A stretch of DNA of 64,000 bases, taken from the NCBI RefSeq assembly GCF_047948215.1, contig NC_134456.1, positions 62,701,529 to 62,765,528 of the forward strand, given 5' to 3'. Position numbers and translations under genes: made by a program. Shown here in pieces: positions 35,829 through 47,605 of this stretch. Under the pieces are notes generated by a model. That model saw only the letters and a program-made list of their open reading frames with translations. It was not told the DNA's origin and did no database searches. The stretch is from Lycorma delicatula (lineage: Eukaryota; Arthropoda; Insecta; Hemiptera; Fulgoridae). The stretch's first letter is position 1. Each line of letters starts with the position of its first letter.

Positions 35829-37353
35829 TATAAACCGTTCAGCCAAATGCCCATTGTAGCTAAAAATATAAAAAATTTGATACTTATTAAAAAAAAAAAC
35901 AATTTTCTCTTAATCCTTTAATTTATTATAAAAGTTATTTTGTAACAATCTTTGAGTGTCCTTACTGAAATAAGTTGTTTTACTGATAGACATTTATAAA
36001 CCCCATTTTCTTTTTGTACGATTTATTTGTAATGGATAGCGAAAGAATTAATTTCATGTAATTTACTGTTGTTTGTAATTTTGCTGATATTTTTCTTCGG
36101 CTATTTTCATTGTTTTATTTTGTTATTAATCATATTTATTCAAAAAAATTAAAAACATTTCGGTTTTAACTTTTTTTTCAATTATTATTTTATAACACCG
36201 ATAAGAATATATTAGTGTTATTATTAAAAATATGTTTTGTTTGGTGTTCCGTACAAGTGCTAAAAAAAGACGTTTTTGTTTCAAAAGTATCATTTGTATT
36301 TTCATCATTCTCCCTATGACAGTTTTTCTGTATGGATTCAGTGTCAGCTGTAAAATGTTTTCGTTCTTTTATCTGTAAAGCTGTTTTGATTGTCTTTTAC
36401 TTTTTTCTCATATATATTTTTCGTCGTTCTGTTTTATGTTTTCTATTTTGTACTTCTATCATTTGTTTCAGTTAATGGCATCTTCAATGATGGCTTCCAT
36501 TTCTTCTTTCGAATTTTATTGTTGCCGGGCTATTGATTTTTTCCTCACGCACAGCCTTCCGGATTTTATATTTTAAATATAATGTATCCTCCTGTTTTTG
36601 TATTTGCATGTTTTGTTTTTTATTAATGTAAAATTTTATTTTATTATTATTTTTGTAAGAATCAAAAGACTAGATTAAATTAATCCATTACTTAATATAC
36701 TGTATTTAATAATGCAATTTTAATAGTGAAATCTTATAAAGTTTTGTTATGTTGTGAGAAAAAAAGAAATAAAAAATTATTACAAAAAGTCTGTAATTTT
36801 TAGTTAATAAGGTTTAAAATTGTGTACTTTGGGATTTTCGTGATCAGTTATCATATGAATATGTTTTATTAGAATTACATTGTTTCAGTTTTTGTAGTTT
36901 TTTAATTTTTGTTACATCTAAGTGCTTATAAAAAAATTTAGAATTTTTTAAATTTCTACTTATGATTTTTAAATTGTAATAACTATTATTAAAGTTAATT
37001 ATATTGTGTGTGTACAAATTACAGCACATTTATTACTAAACAATTTTTTTTCTAGATAATTTTTCCATACGATCTTTTATTTGTTTACTGTATAACGAGG
37101 ACTAAATACATTGAAATAAAGAGGTTCGAATACCGATGTTTTATGCTGGATGTAGTTTTGATTTTTGTAGGTTTCAATTTGCCGGGTAGTCCAATGAGTT
37201 GTTGAAAATGAAAACGTTTTTCTTTTTGTTATACTTCTATGCACTACAGCAATTATTGCTGTAGTGTTTAATTAGACTGTGATATTAATGTTAAACCATG
37301 AAAATCCTTCAAAAAGTAAAATAACATAACTATTTCGAATAGAGATAACATGC
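35829..37353. other. No gene seen; small palindrome
   Basis: A perfect palindrome with 12 bp arms lies at 37242-37253 and 37255-37266 (cactacagcaat with a one-base centre). A minus-strand stretch at about 36510-36600 reads as QEDTLYLKYKIRKAVREEK, which looks protein-like but is short and isolated. No gene is supported. Confidence 0.45.
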
Positions 37354-37650
37354 AGAGTGATTCACGAAGAATATAACAAATTTTCGGGTTATGTTCTACT
37401 GATGAAAATAAAGAAGAAAGTTCATATAAACATAGCTTCGGAAACGCTTGGTTATCAAGTGCCGGTTGGCGAGAGATTTTCCCCTGATTTCTGCACCTTT
37501 CGTAAAATTAAGCCAGACAGTAATTCTTGTGATCCAAATAAAGCAGTAAATTTAGTGGTTTTATTTGAAATATGACCTGAAAATATGGAACAAAAGTTCC
37601 CAGAATAATATATTTAGTAGTTTTCGAGAAATTTGGAGAAGAAAACAAAA
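37354..37650 (+). repeat. Interspersed repeat family D, copy 1
   Basis: The series gagtgattcacgaag, gaaaataaagaagaaagttc, atataaacatagcttcgg, cccctgatttctgcaccttt, and taattcttgtgatccaaa repeats in the same order in the left arm of the 38 kb palindrome. A further block (tatttagtagttttcgaga) at 37609-37627 has an inverted partner near 37990-38010. A 72-codon frame here is not conserved and is not claimed. Confidence 0.65.
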
Positions 37651-38035
37651 ATTGGACTGGAAAACGCTCTTATTTTATGTTTGAAATAAAATACGTGTTG
37701 GCTTATAAATCGTCTGCCTTCTTGGTATTAGAGGAACTTACAATAAATCGACAAATTATTCTGCAAAAAGTACGAAGCACCCGCAACATTTTCATTGAAA
37801 ATAAATGGTCCCAATATTATGTCGCCTAAAATACTAAATATCAAACATTTGCGTGGAACTTTCTTCAGTACCGTGAAGATTTGATTTTTTAAAATGCTTT
37901 GATGTGTTCTTTACTCGTTTAACAAAGTTATTTTATGTCAAACATTAAATAATGTGTTTTTCGAAATATTTCGTCTTTAACACCCAAAGTTTTCGAAAAC
38001 TACTAAAAATATAGTTTTTGGAACAATTTTTTTTT

Positions 38036-38738
38036 ATTAATTTGATATTTATTCAACCAACAATATCCAAAGTTATTCATCAAAAGCCAAATTTATATTT
38101 GGTAAATTTATTCTTACGTATTGATCAGCTGATTTTCACCAATAAAGTAATACGGAAATCTCTGTGGAGTGTCTTCATAAAATAAATAAAACTTATAATT
38201 TACACAGAGTGATCCACGAAGGGCGCAACATACTTTCATCATACATTCTATTGGTAAAAATAAAGCAAAAAGTTCATATAAACATACCTTGGGAAACACT
38301 TGGTGAAGATTTTGCCCTGAATTCTGCGCCTTTGATAAAATAAAGCCAACTATAATTCTTGGAGCCCAAACCAAGAGGTAATTTTTTTTTTTCAATTTTT
38401 CAAAATTTTACCTTTTGGCTTGGGTTCCAAGAATTATAGTTGGCTTTATTTTATCAAAGGCGCAGAATTCAGGGCAAAATCTTCACCAAGTGTTTCCGAA
38501 GGTATGTTTATATGAACTTTTTGCTTTATTTTTACCAATAGAACGTATGATGAAAGTATTTTACGCCCTTTGTGGATCACTCTGTGTAAATTATAAGTTT
38601 TTTTTATTTTATGAAGACGCTCCACAAAGATTTCCGTATTACTTTTTTGGTGAAAATCAGCTGATCAATTCGTAAGAATAAATTTGGATTTTGATGAATA
38701 ACTTTGTATATTGTTGATTGAATAAATATCAAATTAAT
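38036..38738. repeat. Large near-perfect palindrome (family D head-to-head)
   Basis: The left arm (38036-38381) and right arm (38409-38738) are reverse complements with only scattered mismatches, centred near 38395 on a short A/T spacer. The right arm lacks about 15 bp that the left arm keeps. The arms carry mirror-image open frames (minus 38395-38114, 93 codons; plus 38415-38675, 86 codons) with nearly the same product. The frames are a consequence of the symmetry and also occur antisense to the family D copy at 37354, so I do not call genes. Confidence 0.9.
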
Positions 38739-38754
38739 TTTTTAAAAAGTCAAT

Positions 38755-38910
38755 GAAGACGCTCCACACAGATTTCCGTATTACTTTATTGGTGAAAATC
38801 AGCTGATCAATACGTAAGAATAAATTTACCAAATATAAATTTGGCTTTTGATGAATAACTTTGTATATTGTTGGTTGAATAAATATCAAATAAATTTTTA
38901 AAAAAGTCAA
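38755..38910 (+). repeat. Direct duplication of the palindrome's outer arm
   Basis: The segment from gaagacgctccaca to aaaaaagtcaa repeats 38613-38752 in direct orientation. It keeps the 15 bp (accaaatataaattt) that the right arm lost, so it resembles the left arm more closely. It may be an independent copy or a product of rearrangement at the palindrome. Confidence 0.85.
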
Positions 38911-41900
38911 CATCGAATAACCTAGAAAGATTCTTCTTGATGTATAATTTCTCATTTTGAGAATTGTACATCCATTATTATATTACCCTAAAGTATTACT
39001 GTTGAAAAAGATATTGCTCTATTTTAATTTTTGAGCAATATTTTATGGTCGCTTTTCTTTGTAAATATCGCTACGGGTTGCTAAATTGGAATATAAACAT
39101 AAACAATAATTTATCTGAATATATTATTTATCTGAAAGGTTATAAATAATACTAACAACAATTTACCGTACGACAACAGTGTTATTTTACCTCAAGCTCC
39201 CAACAGTTATGACAACTAACATACGCTTGTATTTAGTAGGGCTGCGCTTAATGTATGTTAATTTTGTAGTTTTAATTCGTTTCGCAGCTAAGATTTATCG
39301 TTGTTTTTTAGAGGATGGAATATGGAAAAAAAAGAAGTGTTTTGAATTTACAACCGTTCGGGTTTGCTGTCTTACCCCTTGGCAAAACCATATACGCTAA
39401 AATGACCAGTCATTTTTTCGTTGCCATCTTGAATAAGCACCAAATTCCACGTGCTGTGAAATATTTATTGCATCGGTAACCGCTGAAAGAAACAAATAAT
39501 CTATCCTACGTTTCTGGACATTTATTTCAATGAAATGTATGTGCGTATAAACAACTTTTTTTTATTTTTGTACTGCAGTATATAGGTGTCTATAAGTTAT
39601 TTAAATCGTTGATCAATCAACGAAGAGAGTTACTGCGTAATAATGCTTACTTTTTTACGATTATTAGCTTGATTTTTAAAAATAAAAAAATAATATTGAT
39701 ACCAAACTTAGTATAAAAGTGTAATAATAAATTCTCCAGTAAAACTGCGCGTTATGATAATCATTTTTTTTTCTTTCTTAAATTATTTATGTTGGTAGCA
39801 AATAACCAGTATTATTAACGAGTCAATGAACAATGAAAAATCTTAAAATTTTTATTAATTATTTCATCTTTTACGCTTAAATAATTTCACTAATATTCTA
39901 TAGCATAATTGTGCTATTCTATAGGATTAAACATCATGACAAGGTTAAAACTTTAATCGACATATAAATTTTTAATTAAACTTACGTAACAGAATAAAAA
40001 CATTATTGTAGCTGGCCAAGAACCATAAAACAGGATCCATTAAGTTTCATCCATACGTAGTTATTTTCTTATAAAGAAAAAATCTACTCTTACGTAACAT
40101 CCACAACTTTATATTACGTAATACGTTTAAAAACTGTTATGTAAGCTTTTTCTAGTCAAAGCTGTTTTGTCTCGTTTATTTACATGGTTTTTAAACGGTC
40201 ATTTTTAGTTTTATGTAGGATATTTCACACGTAAATAATCGTTTTTTTATTGTAAATACTAGTGAAAACTGAACATAGGTTACTTTATTTTTTCGGTGAT
40301 TCAGAAGTTAATATTCCAGCTGAATTCTTCTTTTTGTTGATTTCTTCTAGAGCACTGTTATGCGTCGTAGTAAGTATTTGTTTTTTAAATGCATAACGGT
40401 TTATGGTGTTTTACTAACATTATTATTTTTGAACCCTTTAAAAAATTGTATTTTTTACTCAGAAATTATTCTTGCTTTTTAAACATTATAACAACGAAAT
40501 TAACAGATTTTGTAATATTTCAAAAGTGCCGTACATAATTCATAATAATATTTAACAAACATCGAAGGCTTAACCGCATATTTTCACTTTTGATTAACAT
40601 ATATTAAAATGTTAATATAATAATAAAATGTTCAGTTATTTATTAACTCTTAACGTTATTAACTTACCAGTATTCTGCTCTATATAAATAACTTCCGAGC
40701 ATTTTAAATGCTGATGATGAGGAAATCTCATAACGACTATACAAAGAAGATTGGTTTTTTTTTGTTTAGGAAAGAAATTAATTTAGTCTGCAGTCATTTG
40801 AAAGACAAAGCTACTTAATATGTTGCTTACTGCGGGTATAAAAAATAGAAGTAACTTTACACTGTCTTTCTGCAACAAGTTACTGTTTTATCGCACTGCT
40901 ATGTTTATATACGAATAATTTTGTGTTCCTTCTTTTGAGGCTTCTTGACGAAATGATACCAGTTGATGTTCGTTCTTATAGCTTTTTTATGTCGTGTTGA
41001 TAATATTTTTTTATGTCTTATTTTAGAATTCGTATTGTATCAACTATATTTGTCATTCGCTCACATTTTTTCTTCAAAACAAGTCTATCGGATATCTCGC
41101 CATAGTATAAATGACTAACCAGTTTGTCTAAGACTATTAGTGCTTAGTAATTTGCATGATTTTTAACATAATATCAGTACGTTTCGTAATTAAGTAGTTT
41201 GTATATTTTTTTTAACTATTTATTTATAAAATATTTCATTATTATCAAATGGATCATGCCTTGTCCACTAAAATAAGAAACATTAAATTTTTTCTATGAA
41301 AAGTTTCTAATGCAAATCATGATATATTAACCTCATTCAGCAAGTTTTATAGTAATCGGATATGCAGTTTATATTGTTATCAGTGCAAGACAGACTTTGA
41401 GATGAATGGATAATACAATAAAGATTCTTTCATTTAACCCACTATTAAAAGTGTACCAAATAAATAAAAACTGATAAATAGAAATAGATAAATAGTACAT
41501 AAAACTAACAGTGTACTGAATAAACAAATCAGGCATTGCGTTGTGGATAAAAGTACATTCAATATGTATGTTTGATTTAAATTTATAACAATTATCTATT
41601 AATGGAATAGTTCCAAAATGATTCAGGAACTGATAATTTGGCGGGAATGAAAGGACGCTTACATATTAGTACTTGTTAAAAGCGGTAGACTGGTGTAGCG
41701 TTAGAGCAACCATTACGTGGCGGCATATGGCTGTTGTATCTCTCTGTCAAATAATAACATTATTCTTATAAAGTTAATAAAAAATATATACAAAATCATC
41801 ATAATGTTTTAGACAAAAGTTGTTCAAAATTTTAATACACATTATTAATTTTATACCTGAGATTAATTTTTTTTTAACTGAAATACGTCATTATGACAAA

Positions 41901-42035
41901 AAACTATTTTTACCAAGAAGGAGTACCATCTTAAAGATATTTCTGAAGTGCTATAAGTTAGAATTTGCGTAACATTAAACTACCTTAAGTTTCATTAAAA
42001 AGTTATCATATTATTTTTGTATTTGCTTGCAAACT
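38911..42035. other. AT-rich sequence, no gene seen
   Basis: About 3.1 kb without a supported coding, RNA or repeat feature. The 73-codon frame at 39179-39400 is compositional. Confidence 0.55.
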
Positions 42036-42061
42036 CTATATATATATATATATATATATAT
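42036..42061. repeat. TA microsatellite
   Basis: About 13 TA units directly preceding a repeat-like block. Confidence 0.9.
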
Positions 42062-42720
42062 GAATATTTGTCCCGTATGCGTTCCTGCACCATTCATCCG
42101 ATTGCGATGAAACTTTGGTGAGTTATAAACGCGCACGCGAAGGTTTCTGAATTAGTTTGTAACCGCTAGGTTGCGCTGGGGTCAAAATATTTCGAAAAGT
42201 TGTATAAATGGACCGATTTGTTCGTATTTAGAATATGTGTTACATGGAAAGAAATACCTCTGCAAAAAATGGACCCGCTAGATTGCGCTGGGGTTGAAAA
42301 GTTGCATTTATGGGCTGATTCGGATATTTACGAAACAAAAAAAATATACAAACAAGACTTACTTCTTTATATATTTATAAAAGATAGAAGATTACCTGTG
42401 CGGACATGATACATATTACAAAATTTTACTTTTTTGAAAAATTTGTCCTGAAGATCCCGCAAGCAAAAAAGTACCTAAGCAAAAAGAAAAAAAACTTAAA
42501 GATCTCGCAGGCTAAAGTATCTAAGGTCTGACACTTCTTCTTACGTGGTCAGAAAAAGGACTATGAAAAAGTTCATTAGTGAATAAAGTGTAAAAAATTA
42601 AAAAAACAAACTATACAGACTTTTTTTTCTACATATATAAAAGGCAATGTTTGTATGTGTCCGCTTTCGACTAAAAAATTACCGGACCGATCTATTTGCA
42701 AAATGGTCCGCGTTGTCCGA
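42062..42720. repeat. Probable decayed interspersed repeats
   Basis: The phrases atccgattgcgatgaaactt (42098-42117) and acatatataaaaggcaatgt...accggaccgatc (42632-42695) have the form of widespread insect repeats. These begin after TA runs and contain a (g)accgat(t/c)...atgaaa motif. The internal phrase ggttgcgctggggt / gattgcgctggggtt occurs twice (about 42171 and 42281), about 110 bp apart. The class cannot be assigned, and the 69-codon frame at 42200-42409 is not supported. Confidence 0.4.
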
Positions 42721-42960
42721 AGAAGGTTTAAAATGATTAAAATCATAGAATCTGACCAGTAGAAAGAAGGTTAGAGGTATTTTGAACTGACTACTGTGTT
42801 TAGAAAGTAGTTTGGATTAAATCCGATTGGTATTGCTGTTTTGACAATTGGATTTATTTACATTCTGATTTTTATAAAGTGAAAGGTTAAATTTTGTGAA
42901 GTTCCGTAAAGTTCAGTTTTTTTAATGTTTTATCGAACTTTCAGTTGTGTTCATTTAATA

Positions 42961-43019
<59 letters not shown>

Positions 43020-43054
43020 TATAATCTAGCAATAGCGAAACATTGCTGGATCTG

Positions 43055-43094
<40 letters not shown>
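42961..43094. repeat. CT and TA microsatellites flanking a small inverted motif
   Basis: A CT run (42961-42979) passes into a TA run (to about 43017). A 40 bp segment with the imperfect inverted pair atctagcaat / attgctggat follows, then another TA run (43059-43094). Confidence 0.9.
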
Positions 43095-43098
<4 letters not shown>

Positions 43099-43111
43099 TT
43101 TTTTATTTCAG

Positions 43112-43251
43112 TTTGATTTAATCCGAAAAATATGGAGAGGACGCTGTAGAATAACTAATGCTCATTCAGTATTCATCTATTCTACAATACTGAATGAGCA
43201 TTAGTTATTCTACAGCGTAAGTCCTCTCCATATTTTTCGGATTAAATCAAA
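43112..43251. repeat. Long hairpin, arms about 62 bp
   Basis: The left arm (43112-43173, starting tttgatttaatccg) and right arm (43186-43251) are perfectly complementary apart from four extra bases in the right arm (cagcg-taag-tcctc). The loop is 12 bp. It is too perfect to be ancient. It may come from a snap-back event, a foldback element or an assembly artefact. Confidence 0.93.
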
Positions 43252-43554
43252 TAGATCTTCGAAAATCATAGTGAACGCGGGAGATACTCGTAAAGAATTG
43301 ATGACAATTCATTCGGGTGTCCCTGTAAGCTTGTAGAGACTGTTATATCATGTTAACTTGGAGAGTATTCTTCCTTTGTTTTGAAAATGTAGTAGATGAA
43401 AAATTGTGTTAGGATTGGTCAGTAATAATAATCGGAGATTTGTTTGTAAATGGGTTTATACAGTAAGGAATAGATGCGATAAAACAAAGCTACCAGACTT
43501 ATATTCTTATACTTTAAATCGTATGAATTTTTTTTTGCTTGATATCGCCACGTA

Positions 43555-43682
43555 AGTTTGATGCTCGTGCGTGGAATATGGCAATGGAACTTTGTAGCGT
43601 ATGAAAAATGCCATGCCGAACCGATATTCGAACCCAGGACCTCTGAATGAAAGCCCGAAACGCTAACACTCTGCCAAGAAAA
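43555..43682 (-). mobile_element. tRNA-derived SINE (family 2), minus-strand copy
   Basis: The complement shows the A box (from ctctgcca, 43669-43676) and B box (from attcgaacccagg, 43626-43638), then the body (from gtagcgtatgaaaaatgcca at about 43595-43614, and gctcgtgcgtggaatatgg). This copy agrees well with the family 2 copies at 714 and 3782. Confidence 0.8.
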
Positions 43683-44953
43683 TCAGCTAAATTGTGAAAT
43701 GAAAATTATGATAAAGCGGAAAAATTTGTTGAGAGTAGTAATCTATTTTTTCAGAAGAGAATGATAGTAATGTTGGTTTTATTCTCTGAACTAGAAATAA
43801 TTCCAAAAAACCCGTTGCCAAGTTTTTTAGAAACGAGTAAGAAGGAGTTAAAATTATTATGACATTGAAAAAGTCTTATAATTGAGAAGATTCTTTATAA
43901 TTTCAAAAATGATGCGAGAATGCATTCAAAAAATAAAAATGACCTTGATGTAACCTCACTTCCCTATTCTACTGCATTGGAGACAATAGTAATACCCGAT
44001 GAAAGCTATAAAAATGAGAAGACCAAATGAGAATGACCAATGATCATTTCACAAATTAGAAATATTACAAATGCAAATTACAAGTTGTTGATTAAACTAT
44101 CTTTTCTACCTTCGGATTTATTATATTTTTAATGTAGGACGCTTACATTAACAGCTGTTTACGGAGTATCCTTTTATTTATTTCTTAGTTGCTTATCTTT
44201 TTCTAAGGTTTTGTTTAAAATATAATGTAGCAATAACAATTAAATTTACTACGTAATAGAGGATGTCTATCCTGGATGCCCGGAACTTATTTTACGAGTT
44301 GTGGTATGCTGATTCATCTTCACGGTTAAAAATTCTGCTTTCTCTTTTTGAGGCACAGAGACTGAAACAAGTGTACACCATTTTACGCTCTCTTGATCTA
44401 ATTACATTCATATTCGTATGTAGAATATTCATATGGATTGTAACTATAAATTTACTTCACTGACTTATAAACTATTTATTTATCTTTACATTACTTGTAC
44501 GTAAAAATATAGCGTTGATTTTTCTAAGTTAGGTGTAATTTCAAGAACTACTTAATCGATAATTCAAGTTTATCATCAGTTAATTTCACTCTTTTTAATA
44601 TACCATCGTGAAAGCATTATTATTAATTATATGATTAAGTAATAAAGCCTCATTGCGAGAAAATCTGTCGATCAAAAATCCACCAAACTCTAGAGCATGT
44701 GTTTGATTCTTCGCCATTAGGAAGGCGATCAATTTTGTTTGATCTTTTTGAGCCGTGTGAAGATTCTGAAAACTTGCAAAATCCCTCCGAATAACATTTG
44801 GAACAAGGGATAAATATTACAAATTAAAAAACACGATTGCCAAAAACAAACATTGTTGTTTTGTATAGGATAATTACTAATGTAGGATAATTAAATAGCG
44901 TGCGGATGCCAAATTTGAATAAGGTATTTTTGTATATTTTTTCAAATTTTTTA

Positions 44954-44956
<3 letters not shown>
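43683..44956. other. No supported gene
   Basis: A 66-codon + frame at 44263-44463 (starting MSILDARNLFYELWYADSSS) has a slightly protein-like beginning but turns hydrophobic and AT-driven. It has no splice or domain support. Confidence 0.45.
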
Positions 44957-44991
<35 letters not shown>

Positions 44992-45013
44992 CACACACAC
45001 ACACACACACACA
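44957..45013. repeat. Compound microsatellite (AT)n(AC)n
   Basis: An AT run (44957-44987) is followed by an AC run (44989-45013). Confidence 0.95.
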
Positions 45014-46369
45014 AATACATACATATTTATATGGTCTACGACACTCCCGGTAACGTAAGGATTCCAACGCTGGGGTCATATTCTAAATCGGTTCAGCGGT
45101 TAAGCTGCTACAGTGAAACATACATACATACACCCTAAAAACATTACACTCTTTTTGACAATATATAAAATGAGCTGTACTTTATTTTTAATATGTCCTG
45201 ATTCAAACGTACTGATCCCAACTTTTTTCTTCAGTTAAAAGAAAATGATATTGTAATAATTAAAAGTTTTTCCCCGTAAACGAGTTCTTTTTAAAGTCAA
45301 AGTAAAAACAATTTTGTATTAAGGAGGATTTGGTTCTCCCTTACTCCTTAAAAAAGGTGTGGTATTTTAAACTTTCGTGTCATTTTACTAAGTATCTTAC
45401 TTCTGGATGCAAATAAATCAGTTGATTGTAACGATAAAGTTAGACATCAGTTTCCTTAGCCATTCGACTACCTTTGCCCTAAAGGTCCTTTTATTAACAA
45501 AAAATTGACTAGCTTTTTTATATTCGTATCATTCTTGTTAAAAAATTATTTTCTTCAATGAAAAATAAAGAATTCCGTAATGTCAAAGAGGATATTTGAT
45601 TGATTTGGTAACTCTGCCCGTTGCCCTCTTCAGTTAACATAACTGAAGTATTGTGATACTCTAACCGTTATCTTTTTCTAAACTCTTCAGCTTTTCGAAG
45701 CTAGTAAAAATTTTAATCTTGTAGAAACGCTCTCAGCCCTCATTAATTACAAACACTCGGCTGTTGAAGTGTAACTATTAAGACAATAGCCTTTCGTTGA
45801 ATCCTCTCAACGGTCGTAAACATTAACAGAAAACTAACGATGAATACGGTTAATCATTGTATCTTGTATTAATTTTTGCTGATTTTAAATGTTACAGTTC
45901 TTTCTTTAGGAAATTACTTTATCAAAAATAAAGCGTTATTTATTATTGTTATTTTTATTTTTTCAATGAATGGTAAAATATTTTTATGTATATACATATA
46001 TTTATAGTAATCATACTAGACAGGCTTCTCGTTCTTATTATAAATAAAATTATTAAATTTTATAATATTCTACTTACAAATAGAAAATAAAACAATTTTT
46101 TTTATTTCTTATGTATAATTATGCAAAGACGAAGAGGGTTTTTATTTGTTCGGGATAAACAAAAAATCGCTACCAAATTGTTTACACACTTGGAGACTTG
46201 CCGGTTGAAGCACAAACTTTAATGAATTGAATTAATGAACTGTGAGTCTCTTATCACTGTGTGAGCTGGGTTTGAACTGAATTATTTCTATCAATCGAAT
46301 GAATATTACAAAAGTAATAAAATTAAATTTACTTTAAATAAAATAATATTAAATTAATTAAAAAAATTT
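45014..46369. other. No gene seen; possible repeat at the start
   Basis: The block 45030-45140 (acactcccggtaacgtaagg, then ggttcagcggttaagctgct and three catacatac units) has the style of an interspersed repeat with a simple tail, but no second copy is present. The rest shows nothing. Confidence 0.4.
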
Positions 46370-46510
46370 CTGTATCAAGGCTTCCCTTGGGGACTGCGTG
46401 TGAGGCTAGTATGGTGAGGTATGCGATCAGCTTGTGGGAAGCTAGACCAATCACCACCATCAACAGGTAACAAACCGGGTGCCCCTCTGGCGCTCTTTTG
46501 GGAGGTGTTC
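46370..46510. other. GC-rich island, unresolved
   Basis: About 140 bp of moderately GC-rich sequence (ttcccttggggactgcgtg through gtgcccctctggcgctctt) sits in AT-rich flanks. There is no long open frame. It could be the 3' UTR of a LINE, since such UTRs elsewhere in the window (30.2-31.4 kb) are also GC-rich. Confidence 0.3.
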
Positions 46511-46960
46511 TTTTATAATATCTTTCCCAACTATCGTCCGATTTTCAAAATTCAAACGGGGTATTTTTTACTAGATTGAAGCCTAACTTTTGCATGGATC
46601 AGGTACACTCTCGATCTAATAGATCACGGTTATTCGGAAATGTATATATAAAATTTGTCTGTTTGTTATCGCATCACGCGAGAAACAACACCGATCTTTT
46701 ATTTTCAAGTTTGCATCATACATTCGTGTTATCCCATGGAAAGTTTTAAGCCATCGACCGAGGCCCTAGTTCCCTTAAGATATTAAAAATATTATTTCTT
46801 CATCCCCAAGGAGGGTGAAGTTGTGAATTAAAAATATTCATTAAGGAAAAATTAGATTAATCCTTTTACTTCATTGTTATATTCTGCCATCGTGGCGAAG
46901 AAATAAGTTATGAATATTTCGTCGTCAGAGGTGTGTGTACTTTAATTACTATTATTCTAA
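46511..46960. other. No gene seen
   Basis: The segment around 46640-46770 (tatcgcatcacgcgagaaac...) is repeat-like in style but single-copy in this window. Confidence 0.4.
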
Positions 46961-46962
46961 CC

Positions 46963-47240
46963 CACCAGCTGTAGTGGTTAACTCGTCATCGCAAATCAGC
47001 TGATTTCGAAGTCGGGAGTTCTAAGGTTCAAATCCTAGTAAAGGCATTTACTTTTATACGGATTTGAATACTAGATCGTGGATACCGGTGTTCTTTGGAG
47101 GTTGAGTTTCAATTAACCATTCATCTCAGAGACGGTCGACCTGAGATTACACTTCATTTACATTCATACATATAATCCTCATTTATCCTCTGAAGTAATA
47201 CCTTACAGTGGTTCCGGAGGCTAAACAGAAACAGAAAGTT
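46963..47240 (+). mobile_element. tRNA-derived SINE (family 1), copy 4
   Basis: A-box-like cagctgtagtgg (46966-46977) and a good B box ggttcaaatcc (47025-47035) are followed by the full family body, ending at gaggctaaacagaaacagaaa. It is close to the 6721-7022 copy and lacks about 15 bp between gacctgagatt and acacttc. Confidence 0.85.
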
Positions 47241-47344
47241 ACTATTATTATCTTTTTTAATTTAGTTTCTTTTTCAGGTTTCTATAAAGCCTATAATTTA
47301 TCAGTTTCTATAAAAAAGATTACTATAATTATTATTTATCAGTA

Positions 47345-47605
47345 TTATTCTCACAATCATGAGGGTAACACACAGTGCGGGTCCAGGGGAGTGGAGCTTT
47401 CTGGGTAGATGGGAATGGCGACTGAAGCAAACTCTGCGGTTGTCCTGAGCGCCGGGCCCACTGGCAAATTGGGAATGGCAAGCAAAGCGAGCTCTGCGGC
47501 CATGAGATAGGCCCCTTGACCCCGGGAGGCCCCGAGGAGCCCCTGAGTTGGCTCCGAGAATTACCTGGGCCCCGAGGATCCAGGTTCTGGCAAGACGAAC
47601 CGGCT
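47345..47605. other. GC-rich island with a 30 bp direct repeat
   Basis: About 260 bp of very GC-rich DNA. Two imperfect 30 bp direct repeats (tgggaatggc...ctctgcgg) lie at 47410-47439 and 47470-47499, 60 bp apart. Then comes a run of short variants of ggccccgagga. There is no convincing reading frame. It is most likely a LINE 3' UTR or satellite-like fragment, but a CpG-rich regulatory island about 1.9 kb upstream of the host exon cannot be excluded. Confidence 0.4.

Noticed and set aside
38114..38675. Paired 93- and 86-codon frames with similar products, looking like a duplicated gene
   Set aside because: They are mirror images created by the palindrome and lie antisense to the family D repeat. 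No conserved protein feature is present.
44824..45024. Minus-strand frame encoding a Val/Cys and Tyr/Ile repeat peptide
   Set aside because: It is simply the translation of the (AT)n(AC)n microsatellite.
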